Source: Bactericera cockerelli
Lineage: Eukaryota; Arthropoda; Insecta; Hemiptera; Triozidae
Direction: 5' to 3'
NCBI GenBank assembly: GCA_024516035.1
Contig: CM044963.1
Span: 29,076,748-29,140,747, forward strand
DNA length: 64,000 nt
The notes under the pieces were generated by a model, which worked only from the letters and a program-made list of their open reading frames with translations, searched no databases and was not told where the DNA came from. Below are positions 53,313 to 63,114 of this stretch, one piece after another. Position 1 is the stretch's first letter; each line of letters begins with the position of its first letter. Both the position numbers and the translations under genes were made by a program.

Positions 53313-53714
53313 CAATAAAAGAAAGCTGTCTGTATGTATGTATTTATAAAAAAATATAAAAATCCACACCGATTGACCGAGAAACCTGAAATTTTGCACA
53401 TGCATAAGTCCGTTTAGATCAGGGAATTCTTCTAGGCTAATGTTTAATAAAATAAAACGAATTATTTGTGGTGAAGCAAGGGTCTCTTGAAAAGTTTGTG
53501 AGCAGCACAGCACTACTAAGGGCTAAATTATGAAACAGGATTAGCTTCAAGTTAAGTGGACACTATCACTAAGCACGCCCTTCAGTGGAAATTTCAACCA
53601 ATCACAGCGCACTAGAGCCTGAGTTAAGGGATAGAGTCCATCTAGATTAAATCTAATCCTGTTTTTCAATTCAGCCCTAAGGGTCAAATTATAAAATAAG
53701 TTATGATGAAATAT
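53313..53714. other. Spacer, nothing recognised
   Basis: AT-rich. The short minus ORF at 53307 has no recognised domain. Confidence 0.45.
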
Positions 53715-54045
53715 TATTATTATTATCTGATCTGGTTGCAGGGTTTTCAGTGAAACTCTAACAATTAACCCTGCGACCTAATTAGATCTATTGTGAGCAG
53801 TTGATTCTATTTGGTTAATCCTGATTGAGATAAATAGTCAGGACGGGGGTTTTACCCTCCATTCGCTGGGAATCGTACTAGTTACCCACATTATCCTCAC
53901 GCAGTCTGGGTAGGGACGGTAATGCCAGCCTCACGTGTATGGAGGGAACAGAATTTGCTTTGAAAAGTCTGCTCCAACCTGGGATCAAACTCGGGATGTC
54001 TGGACTACGGGCAGTAGTCACGACCATTACGCCAAGGAGGCTGGA
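53715..54045 (-). mobile_element. tRNA-derived SINE, family E, copy 3 (reference)
   Basis: Minus copy. Head on the minus strand: GCCTCCTTGGCGTAATGGTC (A box) and AGTTTGATCCCAGG (B box). Core (53842-53935) shared with the 5S-headed family: AGCGAATGGAGGGTAAAACC next to CCCGTC. Tail GATCTAATTAGGTCGCAGGG and (TAA)n. Confidence 0.87.
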
Positions 54046-54392
54046 TTATGAAATAGAATTACAAGAAATATAAGGGCAGATTGTCCCTCAAGATGGAATT
54101 TCCACCAATCAAATTTCGACTTAAGGGGAGGACTGTCCTCGCCACTGAAAGTCAGATTTTATAATTTGCCCGTGAAACCCTTTCTTTCTACATCGTTTTA
54201 ATTACATGTTTTCTGTTTACTCTGGTAATACTAAGACTAATACATAGTAATACTAGTTACTAAGAACTCATTTTTCCTCTTGAGGTATAAGAAGACCCCA
54301 CATATACAAATTAGATAGTGGAAAGTTTGCTTCTCGGCCGCGGGATTCAGTAAGACATAATAATAATACGAATATAATACACCCGAACCTGG
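54046..54392. other. Spacer, nothing recognised
   Basis: No supported feature. The 84-codon minus ORF overlapping 54237-54491 runs into the MITE and is unlikely. Confidence 0.45.
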
Positions 54393-54398
54393 ATATAA

Positions 54399-54778
54399 CG
54401 CCTCTGACAACACAAAGAGGCGTAAACCACATTTTCGAAATTTTACAGGAGAGCCAAAATGAGTTTTCTTGTGCATAAATTTTCTGTTCACGGTAGGAAC
54501 ATTATGACTTCCCTGTACCCGTGAATGACCATACGAGCTTTTTCTGTTGCCAAATTTGATTATTTAACTGTGACTATCGATTTACGCCTATTTGATTTGT
54601 CTGAAAAAGAGAAAATGAGGGATACGCCTGATTTCAATTTTTGTTGTATCTTTTTTTTGGATTATAATTGGATTACGTCTATTTGTGAGAACAAAATATA
54701 GCGCAAGTAAACTCAATCCAAGCAATAAAACCGATTTCAAAAATTTGTGGTTTACGCCTCTTTGTGTTGTCAGAGGCG
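54399..54778. mobile_element. MITE, 380 bp, with hairpin-containing inverted ends and 6-bp duplication
   Basis: The ends start CGCCTCTGACAACACAAAGA and continue as GGCGTAAACCACA, perfectly inverted at 54746-54778. Within each end GCCTCT pairs with AGAGGC. ATATAA flanks both sides (54393-54398 and 54779-54784). No ORF. Superfamily not assigned. Confidence 0.87.
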
Positions 54779-54839
54779 ATATAAGAGAACTGTTTACAAA
54801 GAGGAAGCAATGTGCTTTCTCCTATCACCGGACCAGTCT

Positions 54840-54840
54840 A

Positions 54841-54881
<41 letters not shown>

Positions 54882-55870
54882 CTCTCAGCTCTCTCTCTAT
54901 CTCTTTTCAAAAAAAAATAAAGGCGAGAAGAAAAATATGTTTAGCCAAAGAAAATAGGGAAGAACACATAAACTTTATCCCTTCTCTCTCCTCTCATCTA
55001 TCATCTCTCTCTCTCTTTCTCTCTCCCCATCCTTCTTTTCTATCTCTCTTTTTCTCTCTTCCTTTGTTTTTTCTTTGTCTCCCCATATATCTCTCTGTCT
55101 TTGTCTCCCTGCTTTTCTTATCTCTCTTTCTCTCTTCTCTCTCTCCCCTTCTATCTATCTATCCGTCCGTCTCTCCCTTTTTTTCTATCTCTCTTTTTCG
55201 TTCTCCCCTCATTCTTTCCTACCATTATTCTTCTCCATCTTTCTAGTCTTTCTATCTCTTTTTCTCTTTCCTCCCCCTAAATTTTTTTAAGATCACTCTC
55301 TCGCTCTCAGTATCTTTCTCAAATTTACTTTTTCTCATCTCTACACCTTACTCCATTCTGGAGCTTTATATCCCAAGCTAGTTATGTAAATTATACGTCG
55401 ATAACTCAAGCTATTTTTGCAAGTGGATAACGCAAAGACCAACTTTTGTCCATTCGGTTCTTTTGTCAGTTTCAAGTACAAATTAAATTGTCTCTGTTTC
55501 TCTTCCTTTTTTTACCCGCCCCCTTTTTTTTGCCTCACTCCATCACTCTCTCTATCTCTCTCTCTCCTTCTCTCTTTCTCTCCCTCGCTATCCCCTCTCC
55601 TTTTCTCTCTCTCTCTTTCCTTGTTTCTTTCTCTCTTTCTCTCTCTCACTATCCCTTTCTCTCTCTTCCTCCCTCTCTCTCTCTCTTTCCTCCCTTCCTC
55701 TCTCTCTTTATCTCTCTCTCTCTTTATCTCTTTATCTTTCCTTGTTTATTTCTTCCTCTCTCTCTCTCCTTTTCTCTCTCATTCCCCCTGTCTCTCCCCC
55801 GTACGTCACCCCCGCCCCTCTCTCTATCCAATGTTTTTTACCCTCTCTCTCTCCCTCTTCCTTTCTCTCT
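54840..55870. repeat. CT microsatellites and pyrimidine-rich tract
   Basis: Pure (CT)n at 54842-54895, then CT-rich sequence at 54980-55300 and 55540-55870. All Ser/Leu/Phe-rich ORFs here are artefacts. Confidence 0.88.
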
Positions 55871-56443
55871 CCCTCTCCCTGTCCCCCATCCCCGCATTAT
55901 CCCACCTATTGTTATATCAAGTTTAATAAAAGTTACACTTTTTAAACTTGGTGAAAAAGTGAGCTAAGTTTTATTATTATTTATTCTATTTTGACATCGA
56001 GTGTTGTTATAAATCCAGAAAGTTAGGGAGCTACTACCTCTGTGATTTATCTTAACCCTAAACTCCCCCACTTTAACTTAACCCTACAGTGGCTTGGTTT
56101 TTTTGAACCTTTTCATATCGTAATATAGGTAATTTTTTTACTCATTTATTTTAGCAAACGGGTTTACTATTTTTAAATCTATCAAAACATACCTGGATAG
56201 CTGTTTCGAGCTTATTTGCTCTTATTACACTACGACATCAAATTAAGGTTACATTGTATATTTGAATAGTTTGTCAAGCTCTATTCGTAGTTAAAAGTTA
56301 TTGGAATGAATTAAAATTTTATTTTACTGAAAACTCCTTTTTAGAAATGTAAAAAACTTGTAAAAAAATATTAAAAATACCTATTACAGTGTCAATATTA
56401 AAATAATATTAAAAAGAGTATTTCCACTTAATTTTGTTCACAG
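55871..56443. other. 3' end of intron 1
   Basis: AT-rich unique sequence up to the acceptor CAG at 56441-56443, with a short TTTTGTTCA pyrimidine stretch. Confidence 0.6.
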
Positions 56444-56561
56444 GGCTCTCTTGTATTAAATTGTTGGAGTTGAAGATCCCGTCCTACAAATACAGAGGCG
56501 AGACAGCCTTACTGGAGTGTTACTTTGATCTGGAGAGGGATCGACTCTATTCTGTGATCTG
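56444..56561 (+). CDS. beat: Beat-like Ig protein, exon 2: start of first Ig domain
   Basis: 118 bp, phase 1 in and phase 2 out. Translates after the split Gly as LSCIKLLELKIPSYKYRGET then ALLECYFDLERDRLYSVIW, where LLECYFDLE carries the first Ig Cys and LYSVIW the start of strand C. This is the Beat family signature (LECxFDLEGDxLYSVKWYK). Acceptor CAG at 56441; donor GTAAGT at 56562. The Trp codon is split TG|G with exon 3. The 3' half of this exon and its donor are repeated in the intron downstream. Which Beat paralogue it is cannot be told from this part. Confidence 0.9.
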
Positions 56562-57605
56562 GTAAGTTAAGAGATTAGAGGGACCGACTCTATTATTATT
56601 ATTATACAACGCTTTATTAGGTATCAATGGACATTATGTACATAGAAATAATTTATTTAACAATGAAAAAAATGGAAACAATATATACAATGAAAATGAA
56701 AAAGAATAGAAAATAACAAACAAAAACATAAGTCCTAACTAAAGGGCGGGGTTATTGCCTATGGCAATCTCTTCCACCCAACTCTTAGAGAGATCGACTC
56801 TATTCTGTGATCTGGTAAGTTAAGAGAATAGAGGGATCGACTCTATTCTGTGATCTGGTAAGTTAAGAGAATAGAGGGATCGACTCTATTCTGTGATCCG
56901 GTAAGTTAAGAGACAGCTTTACTGGAGTGTTACTTTGATCTGGAGAGGGATCGACTCTATTCTATGATCTAGTAAGTTACGAGAATAGAGGGATCGACTC
57001 TATTCTGTGATCTGGTAAGTTAAGAGAATAGAGGGACCGACTCTATTCTGTGATCTGGTAAGTTAAGAGAATAGAGGGACCGACTCTATTCTATGATCTG
57101 GTAGGTTGAGAGAGAGCCTTACTGGAGTGTTACTTTGATCTGGAGAGGGATCGACTCTATTCTGTGATCTGGTAAGTTTAGAGAATAGAGGAAGCGACTC
57201 TAATCTGTGATCTGGTAAGTTTAGAGAATAGAGGGCTCGACTCTATTCTGTGATATGGTAAGTTAAGAGACAGCTTTACTGGAGTGTTACTTTGATCTGG
57301 AGAGGGATAGACTTTATTCTGTGATCTGGTAAGTTAAGAGAATAGAGGGATCGACTCTATTCTGTGATCTTGTAAGTTTAGAGAATAGAGGGATCGACTC
57401 TATACTATGATCTGGTAAGTTAAGAGAGAGCCTTACTGGAGTGTTACATTGATCTGGAGAAGGATCGACTCTATTCTGTGATCTGGTAAGTTAAGAGAGA
57501 GCCTTGCTGGAGTGTTACTTTGATCTGGAGAGGGATCGACTCTATTCTGTAATCTGGTAAGTTAAGAGAATAGAGGGATCGACTCTATTCTGTGATCTGA
57601 TCTTG
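56562..57605 (+). repeat. Minisatellite derived from exon 2/intron 2 boundary
   Basis: Short units of 43 bp (GACTCTATTCTGTGATCTGG then TAAGTTAAGAGAATAG) and five longer units that also contain CTTTACTGGAGTGTTACTTT, the last 55 or so bases of exon 2 (near 56911, 57113, 57270, 57425, 57497). Together they give about 15 extra copies of the 5' splice site, most still reading CTGGTAAGTT. Confidence 0.92.
56592..56788 (-). mobile_element. LINE 3'UTR fragment in intron 2
   Basis: (ATT)n, ACGCTTTATTAGGTATCAAT, AACTAAAGGGCGGGGTTATT, GCCTATGGCAATCTCTTCCA. Same family as 32900 and 47493, inserted within the exon-derived repeat. Confidence 0.85.
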
Positions 57606-57711
57606 TTAGTATACTTTGTACCTCATACTAATAAATGATATTTTTAAGACTGTGAGAGTGAAGAGACTCTTTAGTCTTGTTCTTGCAGGATAAACAGAGT
57701 ATTGTTTTGTA

Positions 57712-57920
57712 TTGAATTGCATTGCATTACATTGCATTGCATTGAATCATCACATTGCATTGAATTGCATTGCATTGAATTACATTGCATTGCATTGAAT
57801 TACATTGCATTGCATTGAATTACATTGCATTGCATTGCATTGAATTACATTGCATTGCATGGAATAGCATTGCATTGCACTTAATTGAATTGAGTTGCAT
57901 TGCATTGCATTGTATTATAT
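57712..57920 (+). repeat. CATTG-type simple array upstream of exon 3 acceptor
   Basis: TTGCATTGCATTGAATTACA units for about 200 bp, ending about 25 bp before the exon. The acceptor itself reads CATTGCAG. Confidence 0.9.
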
Positions 57921-57943
57921 TTATTATTTATTTGTCATTGCAG

Positions 57944-58031
57944 GTACAAGGACGATGAGGCATTCTACACCTACAAGCCAGGGATCAGGCCCTTCAAGAG
58001 TACTTTCCCGGTGGATAACGTGGTAGTGCAT
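57944..58031 (+). CDS. beat: Beat-like Ig protein, exon 3
   Basis: 88 bp. One base completes the Trp codon, then 29 codons: YKDDEAFYTYKPGIRPFKST followed by FPVDNVVVH. The run WYKD-x-E-F-Y-x-Y-x-P then FPV is conserved in Beat proteins directly after exon 2's sequence. Ends in phase 0 before GTAAGT at 58032. The second Ig Cys (YRCEVS-like motif) and later exons were not found before 64000, so the gene continues outside. Confidence 0.92.
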
Positions 58032-58060
58032 GTAAGTACCTATAAAGAAAATACTTTCAT

Positions 58061-59255
58061 ATACAGGGTAAGCATAAAGTTTCACCCCACCCCCCCGTAT
58101 CTCGAGAATGGCTGAAAATACAAGAAAACGCAAAAAAACGTATCCCTTCGATTTTAAGGGGATTAATTTTCAGCCAAAAAAAATTGCCTACACGGCCCCA
58201 GTCAGGCTGGGCATGGACCAACATTAAAATCTTCAATAGATTGGTATGTCTGGTGGCATAAAGGTCTCATAGAGAGAAGTTCATTACAACAAATTTCAGT
58301 GAGCTACAACTTAGGGTAAGGTTGCTATATTTGGGGAGGTTTCCTAATTTGGGGAGGCGGTGTTTCTCCTCAAGGAGATGCTGCTGCCTGCTGTTAATGT
58401 CAGAACTATAAATGTAAACAACTTCCATGTGATTTCCGATCATAATCTAGTTTAAATTAGGTGCTCGAGAGAAAATATTTACAAAAATGTGATTTGTGCT
58501 CTTTCAATCTTTTTTTCCAAAGTTAAAACTTATGAAGTTTGGTCAACAAAAAGGTAATAAAATTATATTTATTCTTTAATAATGCATGTAAAAATAGTTT
58601 GTTCTTTCATATCTCGGCTCTGAAGTTTCCATTTAATTCTGTGTAAAAATAGAAAATTATTTTTGTTCCTGCATATCACTTTGCCCAATTTGGGGATGAC
58701 CTTAAACATTGTATTCTGAAGACTGTCGTGCAAGAAATGGTGAGCGCTGGATCATGTGTCTCATTTGTGAAAGGTGGGCAGTGGGCACACTCACTATGTG
58801 CTGGAATTGATGAGAAATTCATTTGTGAATATTGCAGTTAAGGAATGTTGGCCAAAAGTATTAAAAAATCAATGAAAAAATCTTAAATTTTCAAAAAAAT
58901 AAAACCTCCCCAAATTAGGATCACAAATTTTTGACTGTCATTTTTGAAGTGTTTTGTTTATGTTAATTTTTTAATTACTTTTTTCTTTTTTATTGTCCTG
59001 TAACTCTGAGAAATATTAAAAAACATTATTCTGTGTCATTTGGACTTTATTTCAACAAAAAAGACTTTACCGTTTTCATTTTATAGGCGTTCAAAAGTTA
59101 CCTCCCCAAATATGGCAACCTTACCCTACTGTTCTCGAGATACAGGGTCGAAATTCCTGATGCGTAATATCCATATATTTTGACCTATAACTCGTTGACC
59201 GTAAATTCCAGAAAAATGAAATTTGTTGATAATAACTCCTTATGGCCTTCTATAT
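58061..59255. mobile_element. Relic of 11861-type foldback element, carrying a nested MITE
   Basis: TACAGGG, CATAAAGTTTCACCCC, CCTACACGGCCCCAGTCAGG, TGGGCATGGACCAAC and CATATATTTTGACCTATAAC match the left arm at 11861-12260 in order. Interrupted at 58314-59126. The second arm is absent, and a poly-A run follows at 59266. Confidence 0.83.
58314..59126. mobile_element. TA-flanked inverted-repeat element (813 bp), nested
   Basis: GGGTAAGGTTGCTATATTTG then GGGAGGT at the left. Its complement with one mismatch (ACCTCCCCAAATATGGCAAC then CTTACCC) at the right. TA on both sides. TTTGGGGAGG motifs recur inside. The TA target and inverted ends fit a Tc1/mariner-type MITE. No transposase frame. Confidence 0.83.
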
Positions 59256-59265
59256 GTAAAAACTA

Positions 59266-59291
59266 AAAAAAAAAAAAAAAAAAAAAAAAAA
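59266..59291. repeat. Poly-A run
   Basis: About 26 A, of uncertain source. Confidence 0.8.
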
Positions 59292-59375
59292 CAGACACGT
59301 CCTGAAGTCTTTTCAACCAATCACAGCCCACTATAGTCCGAGTTGAGGGACAGTCTGGCTTATCTCAACAACAAC

Positions 59376-59565
59376 AAGTGGTTAACGCGCTAGTCTGGTA
59401 GTCCAGGTAGCGTAGGGTTCGAATCCCACCCAATGCACGAACTTTTCCTCATGAATTTGAGTTTGTGACCACATAATAATAATACTCTGAGGGTTAGGTG
59501 GTATAAAATGCTTTGAGCATTAACCTCGCCTGGTGGTTACCTTCCAAGAGTATTATTATTATTAA
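59376..59565 (+). mobile_element. tRNA-derived SINE, family C, copy 5 (full length)
   Basis: A box AGTGGTTAACGCGCTAGTCT, B box GGGTTCGAATCCCACCC, TTTGTGACCACATAATAATA, GAGCATTAACCTCGCCTGGT, then (ATT)n. Confidence 0.9.
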
Positions 59566-59989
59566 TCTTGTTTTAAATTTAGGTCAAATGTATTTTCTGT
59601 TTCACGTGCCCCAGCAATACAATAACCAAGACTATATTATTGAAAAACACTTGTGACCCACATTCCTAGCGAATGTCATACATGCAGTAATTTGGATTTC
59701 ACAACTAAAAGTTAAAAGTGCATAAGGAGGTAAACTTTTCAGAGAAATTCGGAACTCAAGAAATTGGGAATATCGATGCCATTCAAGTATAATGCGACTC
59801 GATAGGAAATGTTATGAGAGAGTACTCAAATTGTTTTCGAGGTATGAGGTGACCTAACTTTGCTTGTTACCAAACAACAGGGTTGCCCGGTTGTCAAGTT
59901 AATCTCAAGTATATTATTATATTTTAGTAGGATAATTTTTACAGAATAAACACGATTTAGAAAACTACATTTTATGTATGTATATTTAA
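59566..59989. other. Spacer, nothing recognised
   Basis: No supported element or ORF. Confidence 0.45.
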
Positions 59990-60132
59990 AGTTATCATAT
60001 TTATGTTAATCACTTTCGTGATATCACAACTACTCAAACTCGCCTTACTAAATCTACCCTGAAACTGGAACTTGCACTACCGACCTCCAGATTAGAAGTC
60101 TGCTGTCTTATCGATCAAGATACTGAAGTCGG
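59990..60132 (-). mobile_element. tRNA-derived SINE, family F (minus)
   Basis: ATCACTTTCGTGATATCACA, ACTCAAACTCGCCTTACTAA, GGAACTTGCACTACCGACCT, TTATCGATCAAGATACTGA. Confidence 0.86.
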
Positions 60133-60156
60133 TAACTAAATTAACTACATTGTATG

Positions 60157-61666
60157 TATACAGGGTGGGGCAAAAGTCTGGAAACCCCTGAATAACTTTC
60201 GAATGGCTTCTTCGGTAAAGATAAAATTTTGTATGGTAAACCGGGGTAGTAAGACCTTCTTTTAGAGTGGGGCCGATTTTTGCTACCGGCCCCCATGTCG
60301 GGGCCAGGCGGTCTAACTTCATTTTTTTAAATACGAACCCCCACCTTGCAATACATTTTTGAAAATGTCTTTAAATAAGAAATACTTTGGTACAAATTTT
60401 ATTTTTTAAATATTAACTGTTTGCAAATGGCGTCCAACTTTGTGTATGCAGTGTAAAGTCTGGAAACCCCTGAATATCTGAAAGGGGTTTTTCAGTAAAT
60501 TTAAAATTAGGTTCGGTAATCCGTGGTATTCAGACCTTATTTTAGAATGGGACCGATTTTTTTTTAACGACCCCCATGTCTGGGACAGGGGGGCCAACTT
60601 CATTTTTTTTAAATACGAAACTACACCTTGCGATACATTTTTGGAATTAAGCACCAAAGTATTTCTTATTTAAAGATTGTATCGCAAGTTGGGGGTTCGT
60701 ATTTAAAAAAAAGGAAGTTGGCCCCCTGGCCCCGACATGGGGGCCAATAACGAAAATCGCCTTCATTTTAAAAGAAGGTCAAATTACCACCGATTACCGT
60801 ACACAACTTTAAATTTACTGGAAAAGCCCTTACGAAGGATATTCAGGGGTTTCCAGACTTTACACTGCATACAAAAAGTTGGACGCCATTTGCAAGCAGT
60901 TAATATTTAAAAAATAAAATTTGCACCAAAGTATTTCTTATTTAAAGACATTTCGAAAAATGTATCGCAAGGTGGGGGTTACCTTACCTTACCAAATGGC
61001 GCTACAGCCCGGTGTGGGCTTTGGCCTGCTCCGCAATCTGCCTCCAACATCTTCTGTCCCTGGCAAGTGAACACCATCCTGTAATCCCCATTGTTTGAAG
61101 ATCTGCCGTGACACCGTCGATCCATCGCAATTTAGGCCGTCCTCTTCTCCTCGTGTTGTATACTTTCGCATTCAGTAGCTTCTTCGGTATTCGGGACTCG
61201 GCCATTCGTTGTACAACTGTACATGTCCGAACCATTCAATTCTGCGGGATTTTATGAATCTGACGATGTCTTTGTTTTCCAGGATGTCATTTAACTCGTG
61301 GTTGTATCGGATCCTCCATTCATTGTTTTCTTTTACTCCGCCATAGATTCATCTTATTATTTTCCTTTCAAATCTTCTTAGTCGTTCTTTATCTGCCTCT
61401 GTCAGTGTCCATGTCTCTCCACCATAGGTAACAACAGGTCGAATGAGAGTTGTGTAAATTTACATTTTTGGCGGTAAGGTGGGGGTTCGTATTTAAAAAA
61501 ATGAAGTTGGCCCCCCTCACCCCGACATGGGGGCCGGTAACAAAAATCAGCCCCACCCTAAAATAAGGTCTTATTACCCCGGTTTACCGTACAAAATTTC
61601 AAATTTACTGAGAAAGCCATTCGAAAGATATTTAAGGGTTTCAAGACTTTTGCCCCACCCTGTATA
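60157..61666. mobile_element. Foldback element with a second foldback nested inside
   Basis: Outer ends TACAGGGTGGGGCAAAAGTC and complement at about 61647-61666. The outer arms share CCCCCATGTCGGGG-type and AAATACGAACCCCCACCTTG blocks. Between them a related inner palindrome spans about 60446-60870 (CAGTGTAAAGTCTGGAAACC against its complement). The right arm is interrupted by a LINE fragment at about 60981-61477. No coding of its own. Confidence 0.82.
60981..61477 (-). pseudogene. LINE endonuclease-RT C-terminal fragment
   Basis: The minus strand encodes RIRYNHELNDILENKDIVRF then [12 protein letters not shown], shifts frame near 61225, then reads [20 protein letters not shown] and [15 protein letters not shown] to a stop at about 61002. 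This WFGHVxRM...GRPxxRW pattern is the common C-terminus of insect endonuclease-RT LINEs. The sense 3' tail is repeated GGTAA (plus TTACC, 60981-60994). It sits inside the foldback arm. Confidence 0.8.
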
Positions 61667-61736
61667 TTATCATGATATTGTAGGTATACGGGGTAAGAGT
61701 ATTAATACATGAAAGAGTATTATTCCGTGTGTATCC

Positions 61737-61822
61737 ATAAAAGTCTGCTCCAACCGGGAATGGAACTCTGGACTACATGCATTAGTACGTAATGTATCAA
61801 CCATTACGCCACGGAGACAGGT
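61737..61822 (-). mobile_element. SINE family E head fragment
   Basis: AAAAGTCTGCTCCAACCGGG, AATGGAACTCTGGACTAC, ACCATTACGCCACGGAG. Confidence 0.72.
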
Positions 61823-61858
61823 TAAATTGCAATCATTTGCTACAAAGTTTACCACATA

Positions 61859-61940
61859 GAGTAGTTCAGTGGTTAACGCGCTAGTCTGGTAATCCAGATT
61901 GCGTAGGGATGCGTTTGTTCGAATTCCACAGATGCCATAT
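61859..61940 (+). mobile_element. SINE family C head fragment
   Basis: AGTTCAGTGGTTAACGCGCT, AGTCTGGTAATCCAG, GTTTGTTCGAATTCCAC. The body is lost. Confidence 0.75.
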
Positions 61941-62062
61941 TTTCTATGGTGAGAAAAAAAAAACGAATGGCACATCTAATAAATGGCACTCACACGATGC
62001 CATATAATGTGGCAAAAAACTCTATGGCATTGTATGTCTTCCCTCTTGCCATAGACAGGCCT

Positions 62063-62241
62063 GCCTTCGTCACCAAGTTTTTTTTTTTAAAGTTATCATA
62101 TTTGTGTTAATCACTTTTGTGATATCACAACTACTCAAACTCACTTTACTAAATCTACGCTGAAACCGGTACTTGAACCACCGACCTCCAGGTTACAAGT
62201 CCGCTGCCTTATCGATCAAGCTACTGAGGCCTTCGTCACCA
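62063..62241 (-). mobile_element. tRNA-derived SINE, family F, with 13-bp target duplication
   Basis: Full minus copy (62076-62228) with sense poly-A (T run at 62078-62088). Flanked by GCCTTCGTCACCA at 62063-62075 and 62229-62241. The duplication size and poly-A are what LINE-driven target-primed insertion gives. Confidence 0.92.
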
Positions 62242-62442
62242 TATTATATTGTAGACCATGTGTGTGATGAAGCACTCACACGAATGCATTAGATCCTGCC
62301 ATACGTCTACGGCACTATAGAAAAAACCTGTCGCCATAGACCCAAATAGTTCTATGGTCATGTAAACAAAGACCGATCACACGCTATGGCAAGCGAGATT
62401 GCCATATTATATGTCGCTCTGCCATAACGTGTGATCCTACCT

Positions 62443-62620
62443 TTAGCAATAATCCCGCCCTTTAGGTCGGACATTAACTTCATTCACTTTTTTATTCTTG
62501 TATATTTGCTTAATCTTTTTTTTCTTCTTTATATTTCATTGTATTCTACTGTATATATTTTTTGTTCTATACCTAATAATGCTTTCTATAATAATAATAA
62601 TGTGGTCTGTCTAATGCTTA
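62443..62620 (+). mobile_element. LINE 3'UTR fragment (plus)
   Basis: GCAATAATCCCGCCCTTTAG, GTCGGACATTAAC, then an A/T-rich stretch, ATACCTAATAATGC and (AAT)n. Same family as 32900 but starting inside the stem-loop. Confidence 0.8.
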
Positions 62621-63114
62621 CTATTTATTAGAAGAAGCACAAAAATCTGTATTATTATCAACTACCTCCTCCACCATAAGAAAATGCCTCGGCATACAAT
62701 AAGTCCTCCATGAGAATAATAATGAAAAATATGTCTATATGTCTTGTGATCTTGTCTCCCCTGCACCTCCACCACCTCTTCCTCATCATCGCGTATCGTC
62801 ACTATCTCACTATGTCGCAACTACAAATTTTTCATCTAACAGAAATACATTGTCAGGTAGACCTGTAGTATATGTACAGTGTATTTACCTAATTAATTGA
62901 ATATCCTTATAATAGAGTACCTGACCACCCTGTAGAGTTGACCTTCTCATTTCCCTCTCTGGACGAGTGCACCTGGAAGTGGAAGTGGAAGTGGACAAGT
63001 TGAAGGAGCTCTAGCGGAGACACGGAAACTGCTGAAGGGCCCATTATGCAGCGTTTTGTCAATAAGCGTCCCTTTCAGTTGAACTGAGACGGACAAGGCG
63101 AGAAGGGGGCGGGG
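62621..63114. other. Spacer, nothing recognised
   Basis: No ORF, splice-bounded exon or repeat recognised. I looked here for a further Ig exon and saw none. Confidence 0.5.

Larger units (their letters stand above)
19009..56443 (+). other. Predicted intron 1 of the Beat-like gene (about 37.4 kb, phase 1)
   Basis: Bounded by donor GTAAGT and an acceptor CAG preceded by TTTTGTTCA. It contains the 42-bp minisatellite array, four LINE pieces, a complete BEL/Pao copy, palindromic elements and many SINEs. Most inserted coding elements are antisense to the gene (27527, 39856, 50362), one is sense (31055). Confidence 0.6.
56562..57943 (+). other. Intron 2 of the Beat-like gene (1382 bp, phase 2)
   Basis: From GTAAGT to CAG. 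Filled by an exon-derived minisatellite, a LINE 3' fragment and a CATTG-type array. Confidence 0.88.

Noticed and set aside
55417..55967. Ser/Leu-rich ORFs of 169-173 codons before exon 2
   Set aside because: CT microsatellite in two overlapping frames, inside the predicted intron.
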